Source: Notospermus geniculatus
Taxonomy: Eukaryota; Nemertea; Pilidiophora; Heteronemertea; Lineidae
DNA: 64,000 nucleotides
NCBI GenBank assembly: GCA_002633025.1
Contig: NMRB01000224.1
Location: 93,218-157,217, forward strand
Reading direction: 5' to 3'
Below, piece after piece: positions 1 to 9,573 of this stretch. How positions within the stretch are numbered: the stretch's first letter is position 1; the number at the start of each line of letters is the position of its first letter. The notes beneath the pieces were generated by a model. That model was not told the origin of the DNA and searched no databases. It saw only the letters and a list, made by a program, of their open reading frames with translations. The position numbers and the translations under genes were made by a program.

Positions 1-149
1 TAGGTAGCCAAGGGTTCGGGCGGTTTCAGAATCCTCTGGTCCTATAGGCCTCCTAACCGCCCCCTACGTTCGCTTCCTTCATCCCGAATCTCTTCTGCCT
101 TATATCTCACCCTAGGCCTTTGCCCCATCCCGCCCACAGACCCTTATAT

Positions 150-183
150 NNNNNNNNNNNNNNNNNNNNNNNNNNNNNNNNNN
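150..183. other. assembly gap (34 n)
   Basis: Run of n. The corresponding place in the second copy (from 8691) contains about 220 bp of palindromic sequence, so the gap probably hides a hairpin element that did not assemble. Confidence 0.95.
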
Positions 184-193
184 TATGTAGTTG

Positions 194-302
194 AAGGTAT
201 TTCCTCTCAAGTAGGGTCTCTGACTAAGGTATTTCCTCTCAAGTAGGGTCTCTGACTAAGGTATTTCCTCTCAAATAGGGTCTTAAGGTATTTCCTCCTT
301 CC
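194..302. repeat. 32-bp minisatellite
   Basis: About three tandem units of 32 bp beginning AAGGTATTTCCTCTCAAGTA; the last unit is truncated. The homologous array in the second block copy lies at about 8911-9034. Confidence 0.85.
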
Positions 303-824
303 TGTCGTTATGGGAGGCAAGAGCCGAGTGAAATGATGCTTTAAAATGTCGTCTTTATTGAACACCTCATGGATATATACATGTACGTACATTGTACAAT
401 ATCACTCTGTTATGTTTTTGTCAGAAAGCCGTATTATTACAGAGTCAGGTCACTGTGTGCGGACAGTGTGACAGAAGATATTCAATACGGTATGTACAGC
501 GACACAACGGTGTACCGAGCGTCGAAAGTAAACTTGCATGTTTCACCCACCATGAGCCGTATCACTGATGCCCAATCATCTTGTTGTAGACTCCATCGAC
601 AGGTACACCTGTACGTATAAATTAGCAATATAGGCCTATACATCGTATGAAGTGCCACTCCTATTAAATTTGAAGGGGTGAAACCCTATTTTAGCAACTG
701 CAGTCAGCTTTGACTTAGTATAATCGTGATGCCTTTTCCATTCACAGATCTTGCGCAATTCGAGAACGTTCTGTCGTCGATTGGGAACCAACCACTTCAG
801 AGCTGAAGTAAAAAAGTTTTCCAT

Positions 825-961
825 TCAAAATCCACCCTCCAGGAGATCACCAGCCGCTTTGAACATTGCCTTCTTCCGAACTCTGTTTCCTTTTTTAATG
901 TCTTTGAGGAGATTGTCCACAATGCTGTCGCCAGTTAACTCACTACGCATCTCGTCCACAC
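825..961 (-). CDS. INF2-like formin, terminal coding exon with DAD/WH2-like motif (duplicate copy)
   Basis: Exon of 137 nt on the minus strand. It is preceded by a polypyrimidine acceptor (TCAATTTCAG) and ends in TGA. After two bases that complete a split codon it encodes 44 residues, with the core [20 protein letters not shown]. This matches the DAD/WH2-like tail of inverted formins (D-x-LL-x-DI-K-x-G-x-x-RK), which binds actin monomers and the N-terminal inhibitory domain. It duplicates the exon at 9574-9710. No upstream formin exon is adjacent to this copy, because the sequence to its right belongs to a PAS gene. It is therefore an orphan exon, either a haplotype duplicate or a partial duplication. 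Confidence 0.7.
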
Positions 962-1004
962 CTGAAATTGACAACAACGATGTATTACTATTGTCTCAGT
1001 GGAC

Positions 1005-1319
1005 TTAAAGGCGCTCTATTTCGAATTGTAAACATTATGGTTTGTTTATTTACATGGTTGATTATAATAGTTATTTTCCTGCGGACAGGTGGCAGCACCG
1101 TGTACATGTATATCAAAACATTAATGCTATCTATTTTTATACGTATCTATCTTGATAAATATTCTTGTAACTGAAATATATTTATGATTTTACGCTCAAA
1201 AACAAACAAAAGGTTGTGAAAGGCGAGATTTAATTCGATTTTATCCGATCTGTTAGTAACAGAAGTTGACAATAGGTGGCACAACGTAATGTTTACAATT
1301 CGAACTAGAGCGCCTTTAA
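1005..1319. mobile_element. palindromic MITE (TTAAAGGCGCTC termini)
   Basis: Terminal inverted repeats of about 33 bp: left TTAAAGGCGCTCTATTTCGA, right arm TTCGAACTAGAGCGCCTTTAA. The interior is AT-rich and no transposase is visible. Also present in the second block copy at 9754-10055. Confidence 0.75.
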
Positions 1320-1448
1320 TGCGCCTCTATGATCTCCATTAATTGAGAGTCTTCTCACGCGGGTTTGCTCTCTATGGGCAATTCAACCATAAAAAACTGG
1401 GCAGACGTTTTTGTCAGTAGGTCTCAGCGAAAGTCCTAGAAACCGAAA

Positions 1449-1935
1449 ATGGTGACTTGCCCATTGAGAGCTACATGTAACTTGCTCAAGAAAACTCTCA
1501 CGTGGAACAGCATTTTTAGTAGTCGCGGGGCAGCAATTCGCCCAGTTCCCGGGTCATGTCAATTACAGATCTCGCGGATTTTCTTTGCAAAAAGAACATA
1601 ACCAAACAGTTACCAAATTAGCTGTGGAGTTCGAAAACAAACAGCTGAAGAAAGCCACACCAGATCAGTCGGATTCTGACGGCAGCAGCCGAGAAGCTAT
1701 CGAGAACCAATCATCAATTGCCAGAAAGGATCACCCAATTAAAAATAGCAGCAGTTGGGACATCGGTAACACAGATGCAACAGCAACAGCAACACCAAAA
1801 CAATCAACATCTTGCCCAACCAAGGTATTTCAGTCACTCCTACCTCGCTCAGCGAAGTCGGAGGGCGGAGTGACCGGAGACCTTGTGGATCAAGATGAAC
1901 AATCAACAGCTTTGACTATCATAGAGACACACTAA
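1449..1935 (+). other. possible plus-strand coding segment, not recognised
   Basis: ATG at 1449 opens a 50-codon frame (stop at 1599-1601) with many Arg, Lys, Ser and Leu and no acidic residue, like a mitochondrial presequence. An overlapping frame from about 1585 to 1935 continues with 116 codons rich in Gln, Ser, Thr and charged residues. One base shift separates the two, so an unrecognised intron or a frameshift would be needed to join them. Both frames persist in the second block copy (10198-10350 and 10324-10581), where the latter has a 90-bp deletion. Substitutions between copies do not clearly favour synonymous sites. It lies within what would be the last formin intron, on the opposite strand. 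Confidence 0.2.
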
Positions 1936-2343
1936 AAGCTGGAGAAAAGCATCACCTATGATTCCCTAAAGGCACTTTATTTGGACTCTCTGCAACTTTG
2001 TGCTAATTCTGAGCAGAAAGAGGAATGAAAAGGGAATTCACATGGTCAACCATGAACTGACGAAGGTAAAGAAAGTAGGGAGTTGCTGATCTAGGGGCAG
2101 ATGGCGGTCAAGAATTGCACCAAGGTTTATGGTTTGAAGCACATGGGGGGACGAATGCCCACCAATTCTGTGTGAGGGAGAGATATGCTAGGACTGACTG
2201 ATGCTTTTAGGAGAAGGAGGAACTCAAACGAAGGATGGTCTTACAAACATCTGACCTGCTGTTAGAACCCATCAAGGAGCAAGTCGGTTGCCCCTTTGAA
2301 CAAGGAACATAGATATTCTACCATTCAGAACTTTGCTATTTAC

Positions 2344-4049
2344 CTTTCTGATGTGCCGCAGCAACGAAGACAAGATCATTTGGGTGAATGGAAAAGTAGG
2401 GAGATGAACCCTGTGCCTCGGAAGAGAGATACCCGAGAATCATACAAGCCCTGCAAGAAGGAAGTGTCACTTTGATAAAGTTATCAAAATGGAATATTCT
2501 GCATCTTACCTGGGACAATTACAAATTCTTTCATTCAATTACGGACTTCTTTGGGACTCGCCGATACTCTCCTTAACTGAGAGGTGTCCTGGTGCCTAAT
2601 GTAAACCTTATTCTACACAGTATAATGGATCTTTCAAACAACCCCTACCTGTGGTCCATATTTTCCACAGAGCCATCAATGAAATGTCTAGTGACATACT
2701 GGAGAGAGTTGGAGAAATCTAAGGGTGTGGAGTTGGCAGGTTGAATATTATGGATGGGCAATTTGGATGACACTTTCCCAACAGCAACAAAATAAACGTC
2801 TTTCGGAGCACCAAGAAGGTCTGGAAAAAAACTGACTGCCACAAATGCGTCACAGGAAACGTTGGACCGAGTCCAAGTGATATTGAGTGTTGCACACCGA
2901 GTGCGACTAATACCACAGGCAGATTCACACCTCCCCTGCAACCTCATACTGAAGATATTTATCTCATGAGCACTCATGAAATTGTGTGTTAATTTTTACT
3001 CTGACGACCGACTTTGTCACCAACGTTACGCAGTGTACATTTGAGAAATAAACCATGAATTCTCACACATTGCCTATACAACGTAGTTGTCATGGCTGTG
3101 CCCCCTCTCGAAGTGATTATGGTTTTCTGTAGTTGAAAGGTAACAAACTATTCAGGAAGAACAACCTCCATACATACTGTAGGAAACATCCTGGTCTCTA
3201 CCACGGCGAACATGACCTGTGACAAGGACGTTCTCGTAGTGTTCCAAGTGCGACTTCAGACATGCACAGAGCATCTTACAATTGAAGGTAGCTGTTAATT
3301 CAGTTCCTGGAAATAGTCAAAGAGAATCAAGTTAACAAGACATCAGCACACCAAACTCCAGGATAGGAGGAGAATAGGTGTATATAGAAGGAATGTCATA
3401 GTTGTGATGAATACAGAAGAAAACACTGCGATCATTCAAACTCCATTACATTCCACCTGTATGCCATCGTCCATCACTGCCGTTTTTGGCGCTCAACCCT
3501 TGATTGGACACCTTAAATTTTCACATTATCTGGAGCCCACGCACCTTTCAGTGGCTGGAGAACGACATCTTCATACTCTTTATCGATGATGCTGGATATT
3601 GGCTGGCCAAGCAGGTCAATCTATAAAGCAGCCAAAAGGACAGTTAAGTCACACCTGTACATTCGTGTTTAAAGATTAAAAGTATATGAAAGCCATCTTC
3701 TCTCAATAATTTTGTAAACCCCTCCCCCTGCATGGCTCACACAACCAGGGTTGGAGCTAGCTAAGCATTACTTTTTTTCGTCAAAGCACAGTAAAGAGAA
3801 TCCAAATTGACTGATGTCAACCCTTGCTTTGGCTAGGATTTCAACAGAAAATTGTTGATCAATTTGGCAACAGAAGTCCATGGACCATTTGAGCCTCACA
3901 GACGATGGACCATTTGAGCCTCAACCTCACATTTTTAATAAACATGACAATATGATTACCTGATTATGACCTAACAGTGATGACACATTTTCAGAAATAT
4001 AGGTGAGAACCCCCCTCTCATTGTAGACAAACAAGAAACTACTGTTACT
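2344..4049 (-). CDS. bHLH-PAS-type transcription factor, CLOCK/NPAS2-like (partial: PAS-A and PAS-B exons)
   Basis: Five spliceable exons on the minus strand, in order: 3960-4049, 3545-3620, 3178-3291, 2649-2935, 2344-2450. The first three join in phase and give a PAS-A fold: VYNERGVLTYISENVSSLLG, then IDLLGQPISSIIDKEYEDVV, then a Cys-rich strand ending YENVLVTGHV. The last two join in phase and give PAS-B: VTRHFIDGSVENMDHRACMI, then LGYLSSEAQG and SIHPNDL. Order and spacing are those of bHLH-PAS factors, nuclear regulators that dimerise through these domains. Residue pattern is closest to the CLOCK/NPAS2 branch, by eye. The junction between 3178-3291 and 2649-2935 does not keep phase as drawn, so a small exon or different splice site is missing. 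The bHLH exons were not found, and everything after PAS-B is cut off where the repeated block starts near 2298. Confidence 0.65.
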
Positions 4050-4079
4050 CTGAAAACAGAAAAAGAATGGAATTCAATG

Positions 4080-4895
4080 AACAGATTATTCCAAGACAAT
4101 AGCCTTGTTTACACTACATAAAAGTCCGGGCTCAGCACGGGCTTTTTGCGTTTACACCTATGAATCGCCGCAACACCCGATACATGCCGCATACATGTAC
4201 ATGCTTAAGACGCCCGGGCTTATTTCAGACCTGGGATTCAAAAGGCCAGGCTTTTTCAGACAGGTGTAATTAACCAAGGCTAATCATGTTCTTAGTTAGC
4301 TGGGGTAAGGGCAGTGAATTCTTTGACTGCTGCCACCATCATCCTAATATTGTGCAAGAAGGGTAAGGTAAGGGGTAAGGCAAGCAAGATGTCAGCATTC
4401 CTCTCACCTCTAGAAACTCAAGGGGGAAATTACTTTCGATATATTCTGGTCGCCACAGTTTCAACTGATTTTTTTTCTGCAAATCTGAAAAAAAGATTTG
4501 TAGAACTATGATTCATGAAGAGGGCAGAACTGAGGATTACACCTTTATGCCCGTAACAAAAAACACCTACTGAAAGGGTGCAGGACAGTAACCATGGCGA
4601 TATTGAGAAGGCTGAGACCTATGGTCTAAAATATAGTTATCACATCACTGCAGGCCGAGGGAACCTCCTTAGAGGACACCTCTGCCAAGGAAAACTTCTC
4701 TGTTAAGGACAACGAAGTTCAATCCCAAATTGGCCATTTCCATTCATTTTGACCTATGTATAATCACGACACATCTGAATAGCATTTAAAGTTAAAAGTT
4801 AAAGTTTGAGTTTATAGTCTGATATCAACAACGGTAGAGGTGTCATCCGACTTCACACTTTAACCCCAGTCTATCCTGAAACCTTTCAGTAGAAC
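4080..4895. other. intronic/intergenic, no gene recognised
   Basis: Contains a degenerate inverted repeat around 4096-4260 (CCTTGTTTACAC against GGTGTAATTAACCAAGG) and low-complexity GGTAAGG-type repeats near 4300-4390. No exon passed a splice-site and frame check. Confidence 0.4.
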
Positions 4896-4907
4896 TCAGA
4901 TGAGCTG

Positions 4908-5085
4908 CTCATTCAGCGCATACAATCTGAGCATTTCCGACCGGTACCCATTTATACACCTGGGTGGAGAGAGGCCAGTAAGGCAAAGAGACCTGCCCAA
5001 AGTCTCACGCCAGCAGCGGGATTCGAACCCGGGATCCTCTGACCGTAGCCGGAGGCCCGAACCACTACACCACCGGCAAAACGCC
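4908..5085 (-). mobile_element. tRNA-derived SINE
   Basis: On the minus strand the head (about 5015-5085) reads like a tRNA: GTGGTGTAGTGGTTCGGGCC as A-box region, and a B box GGGTTCGAATCCC at 5019-5031. The body continues to about 4908 with GGGCAGGTCTCTTTGCC and ACCCAGGTGTATAAATGGG. No proper acceptor stem or anticodon arm is formed, so this is a SINE rather than a tRNA gene. Confidence 0.7.
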
Positions 5086-6841
5086 CTGAATCCCAAAGGT
5101 GTGCTTACTATAGAGGTTTCAGTGTATATAGGCCTAGCTGATACCACACATGCAAATACCTTGATGCAGCCTGAGATAGTTAACCGTCAGTCGAAGTATG
5201 CCTGTTTTGTTCATTTTCTTTTTAGCATGCATCACAGATGGTACCATATCCGCCAACTCCCCAATGAACCGATTCAATTTGTCACGTCGCATTTTTTCAC
5301 ATTCTTTTCTACTAGGCCTGAAAAGGGTGGGAAAATGATAACGAAAAATGCTGTGCAGACGGACATGTATGAATGTAAACCAAATGGAAGCATTTATGCA
5401 CAGCGATTTTTATAAACATGCAAATCATAAATATATCACATACATGTATTGTGATGCAAGTCAATATAAGAATATGTGGAAGGGTGAACCATGGGAAAAC
5501 TTATGCCAGTAAAGACATACAGGCCAGAAAATTCATTATAGTGGTACATGTATAGAGAAGAAAATTATCAAGCTAAATCATGAAAATCAGCAAAAAACAT
5601 TCATACAAGCAACAGGTGTAGATTAATGGCAAGGAACTACGCAAACGAATGAAGTATTATCAGTATCAGAAAAGACAGGAGTACAATCAAATGAACAAAG
5701 ATGGATGACGACAACAATCATTGGAAGGGCAAAAAATATCTTTATTTTTGACCAAGAAACGACAGATGCAGAAAAAATAGGCCTGTAGGCCTGTGCAATT
5801 TAGAAGAAACATGCAACAGGGTAAAACATCATGGGTTTCTATCATAAGAGTCAACAATAAAAGTAGACTTACATGCAACCATCAGTTAGACGCCCCAGCC
5901 ATCAAACACAGAACAAAACATGAATCATATAGGCAAGAGATGGCATTGAGGCATTCATAAGACATCAGGATAACTGTCAGAAGTGACATGGGTAGTGCAG
6001 TCTATGTTTCTCAGACCTTCGTTGCCATGGCAACCAGTTGTATTGTCTTCACAGATAGATTGTACATAAGGCGAGGACTGTGACCAGAGCAACAAGAAGG
6101 TTTTATTGTCAAGCAACCATAAGACAAACAAAATAGATGTATATGCATGCAATGAATGGAAGGACAAAGAATGAAGAGCTCACCGTGGGCTGTGAGTTCA
6201 TTCAAATAAACAAACATGGATGATGACAGCAATCATTTGGAAGGTCAAAATATCTTTATTATTGACTACACACAAAATATTGCCACAAGAAAGATCACAC
6301 ACGAGGCCAATATTAAGTAATGAGTAGAATGGACAATTAAAAAGATGTTCAGATCAGACATTCACTGAATGTCTGATCTGAACATCTGAATTTCAGGGAA
6401 ACATACAACATGTACCGGTATAACTATCATAAAGAACATGAAATACAACTATCGACTGTAGAGTTCTCCACAGGATTTGATTTAAAGAGTAGGCAGATTT
6501 TTTTGAGAGGCGGCCTGCCCTTTATTTGGGAGCTGTGAAGAAGAGTGGCTGGAGCCAAGACTGAAGGGAGAGTGAAGGTTTGTAGGAGTTGACAATGGTG
6601 AGCTACAATGTTAAGTGGAACACGTTATCACCAAATGATTACTCCTCAACATATACATGTATTATGCAAATTCTATAGGGATATGAGGAAGCAGTTTTAC
6701 GCAGGATAAGCAGGCCTCCACCAGTCAAAATTACAGTAAGGAAGAGTAGACATTCCACACACAAAGAAATAGGAAAATACTTCATACAGAGCAATAATTT
6801 TTTCAAGTATCAAATCATTTCTAACTACATGTAATACATAC
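5086..6841. other. no gene recognised; internal direct repeat
   Basis: AT-rich sequence. Two related stretches about 0.5 kb apart (5691-5760 and 6205-6270) share ACAAA-ATGGATGA-GACA-CAATCATT, then GG-AAATATCTTTATT, indicating a local duplication. It also holds a perfect small hairpin at 6343-6384. This may be intron of the PAS gene if the exon at 6842-6939 belongs to it. No bHLH-encoding exon was found. Confidence 0.45.
6343..6384. repeat. perfect short palindrome
   Basis: GATGTTCAGATCAGACATTC, a CTG-centred loop, then its exact reverse complement. Stem about 20 bp. No terminator or element boundary is recognisable. Confidence 0.8.
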
Positions 6842-6939
6842 TTTTTAGTCACCGTCCTCAACTCAGGCTCCTTTTTAATTGGGGGTGGTCCATTTGTTAC
6901 ACAACTAGCCTGGATTAGCTCTTTAACTTTGGTTGACAT
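6842..6939 (-). CDS. possible first coding exon of the PAS gene or of an unrelated gene
   Basis: ATG at 6939 (context CCGCAAGGATG) opens a clean 98-nt exon ending at a GTATGT donor (6841). It encodes MSTKVKELIQASCVTNGPPP followed by IKKEPELRTVTK. IKKEPE resembles a sumoylation site (hydrophobic-Lys-x-Glu), which would suit a transcription factor. It lies upstream of, and on the same strand as, the PAS exons, so it could be their N-terminus, but no bHLH exon was found between them. Tentative. Confidence 0.35.
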
Positions 6940-8229
6940 CCTTGCGGTGGTTGAGATGTTGAAGATCTCTCAGTTCCACTCATATACAGTGACAGTCAGC
7001 TGGTATCATCACAGACACCACCTTTCATATTTATAGATCCTGAAACTATAATCATTGAATTGCAGGCAAAGGAAGAGTAAATATCTAACTAATGTTTCTA
7101 TCTTTGTCACCTCTAATAAGTTTACAATACCGGTAGCGGTAGGCCTAGTTTGTTATGTTTCAATGAAAGCTGCTTTTTCACACATTTTCTTCACATGAGT
7201 GATTTTAGGCCTACATGTACATTAGGACGTGCATCTGCATGAATGCATTCCATTCTGCAGTCTGTCTTTACCTGAGTACATTCTTTACAACATAGAGAAG
7301 ACTTGGTAGGCCTACACTACTTCCATGACTTCAATGACTGGCATTGCCTTGGTTTCATTAAATCTTGGCTGGGAATACAGCAGCAGCAAGACAGCTAGGC
7401 CAACTGCCAATTCGAACATAGGCCTTTATCATGTTTATAGGCCTACTTACTGCTGTCAGTAGGCCTAGCCTATACCTTAGGCCTAAGGACACGTTGGCAC
7501 AACTTATTCATGGGCCGCCCTATAGTAACTTGGCCTATACAGTAATACACAAACAAGAATTCTAGGCCTATAGAATAAACTGCATGTTGGCCTATGGATG
7601 CTGTATGGCTACGGTACTCCCCGTAGGCCTACAGCATGGAGGTACCTCCATGGGTAGGCCCCTACAGCAGACAGCAGTGACGTCCAGACTAGTCCTAACA
7701 ACAAACGGCTAACACTAAACATGTTTTAACACCAAACAATGAAATGAGTGACCCTGTGTGGTCACCCCAATGTACGTGTCATGCCTGTACATACATGTAT
7801 ACAATAGTGGTATACAATGTATCGATTCGAAATGGACGCAGTTGTCGCAGCGTCCGAACTCAAATCAGGTCAACCAAGGCGGAAGAAGGCCTTTCTGGCG
7901 TCACTTCTGACACATCAAAGGACTTACCTACTTTAGGCATATATACTACCTTTCAAAAAAGTAAGGAATGTTGAGAGAGAAGTTGATGACAAATTCAAAA
8001 CGAATCGGTCACACGGGCAGCCATCATGGCCAAACGACGCTTGTTGATCGTAGTTCAGCCGTTGGCCGCCAGATGGTGACGTCATGGTAGGTGTAATTTC
8101 CCGCGCAAAATTTCTTAGCACGCTTAAATATGATCCATTTTGTAATGCGCTGCACCTTCAAATACATACAATGTATCTTTTCACCAGAGTCCGCAACGCC
8201 TGGCGGGCCTAGGTACTTCGGATCGATGA
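6940..8229. other. no gene recognised; TAGGCCTA-rich stretch
   Basis: Between about 7130 and 7680 the palindrome TAGGCCTA and close variants (GTAGGCCTAC, TTAGGCCTAA) recur many times, with a palindrome around GGTACC near 7640. At 7832 a plus-strand ATG opens 34 codons beginning MDAVVAASELKSGQPRRKKA; it is unsupported by splice evidence. Possibly promoter or intron of the minus-strand gene. Confidence 0.4.
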
Positions 8230-8329
8230 CAAATGGGAAGCTTTCATATTCATGCACCTTCTGCTACACTGAATAAGAGGTGTCACGGTGCTTCATTATT
8301 ACCTGCTATCAAAAATATCTATTTTTGCT

Positions 8330-8510
8330 GCTATCGAGGAACCTTTCCCAGTACCAAACTCAGGTTCAGTGACCCATGGTTTGGACGAGTTGAGGTACCA
8401 CTCGGCCCTGTCGAGAATCGAACCTACGGGGTCTCGGTCACGAGTTCTATATGCTCTTACCACAGCGCTATACTGACCATCTCGGCGGGTAGGGAGTGCA
8501 CAACCCAATG
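8330..8510 (-). mobile_element. tRNA-derived SINE (second family)
   Basis: Minus-strand head at about 8405-8482: A-box region TAGCGCTGTGGTAAGAGC (8453-8470) and B box GGTTCGATTC (8413-8422), at the spacing expected of an internal Pol III promoter. The flanks lack a matching acceptor stem, so it is a SINE rather than a tRNA gene. Confidence 0.65.
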
Positions 8511-8750
8511 CCTCATAATTACTGGGTAGTTGGATTAGGTAGCCAAGGGTTCGGGCGGTTTCAGAATCCTCTGGTCCTATAGGCCTCCTAACCGCCCCCT
8601 ACGTTCGCTTCCTTCATCCCGAATCTCTTCTGCCTTATATCTCACCCTAGGCCTTTCCCCATCCCGCCCACAGACCCTTATATTAGCTCANGCCCATATG
8701 GGCTACACAGTCCCCCCATATGTAGTTGAAGATATGGGCCCCATGTGGGC

Positions 8751-8902
8751 ATGCACCCAAGAAAAATATGGGTCCCATATTTTTTGCCCAGATGCATATG
8801 GGGCCTATCTGAGAAATTATCCTAGCCATGCTACCATTGGACCCCAGATGGGCCCCACATATATCTGGGCAAAAAATATTGGACCCATATGGTTCTTGGG
8901 CA
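8751..8902. mobile_element. hairpin MITE
   Basis: Inverted repeat: left GCACCCAAGAAAAATATGGG and TTTTTTGCCCAGAT, right ATCTGGGCAAAAAATATT and ATATGGTTCTTGGGCAC. It sits after the single n at 8691; the first block copy has a 34-n gap here. Confidence 0.7.
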
Positions 8903-9573
8903 CTGTGCAGCCTCTCAAGTAGGGTCTCTGACTAAGGTATTTCCTCTCAAATAGGGTCTCTGACTAAGGTATTTCCTCTCAAGTAGGGTCTCTGACTAAG
9001 GTATTTCCTCTCAAATAGGGTCTTAAGGTATTTCCTCCTTCCTGTCGTTATGGGAGGCAAGAGCCGAGTGAAATGATGCTTTAAAATGTCGTCTTTATTG
9101 AACACCTCATGGATATATTACGTACATTGTACAATATCACTCTGTTATGTTTTTGTCAGAAAGCCGTATTATTACAGAGTCAGGTCACTGTGTGCGGACA
9201 GTGTGACAGAAGATATTCAATAATAAGGCATGTAGGCTACGTATCAAGCGACACAACGGTGTACACCGGAGCGTCGAAAGTAAACTTGCATGTTTCACCC
9301 ACCTTGAGCCGTATCACAGATGCCAGATCATCTAGTTGTAGACTACATCGACAGGTACGTATAATTAGCAATATACATGTAGGCCTATACATCGTATGAA
9401 GTGTCACTCCTACTCAATTTGAAGGGGTGAAACCCTATTTTAGCAACTGCAGTCAGCTTTGACTTAGTATAATCGTGATGCCTTTTCCATTCACAGATCT
9501 TGCGCAATTCGAGAACGTTCTGTCGTCGATTCGGAACCAACCACTTCAGAGCTGAAGTAAAAAAGTTTTCCAT

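Larger units (their letters stand above)
1..2298. repeat. 2.3 kb direct-repeat block, copy 1
   Basis: Matches 8536-10922 nearly base for base, with small indels and substitutions. Homology stops abruptly near 2296, just after the shared CGGTTGCCCCTTT. It carries the last coding exon of the formin (825-961) and an intronic palindromic element. The flank to the right of this copy is PAS-gene sequence, whereas the flank of the other copy is the penultimate formin exon. Either a real segmental duplication or an alternative haplotype placed beside its partner; polymorphism of this style favours the latter. Confidence 0.85.

Noticed and set aside
184-302. CRISPR-like short repeats
   Set aside because: Plain tandem minisatellite with no spacers, in a eukaryotic genome.
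5010-5085. Possible tRNA gene
   Set aside because: A and B boxes are present but no complementary acceptor stem is formed and SINE body sequence follows.
4900-5415. 171-codon plus-strand frame
   Set aside because: Its first part is antisense to a tRNA-derived SINE and the rest has no splice or homology support.
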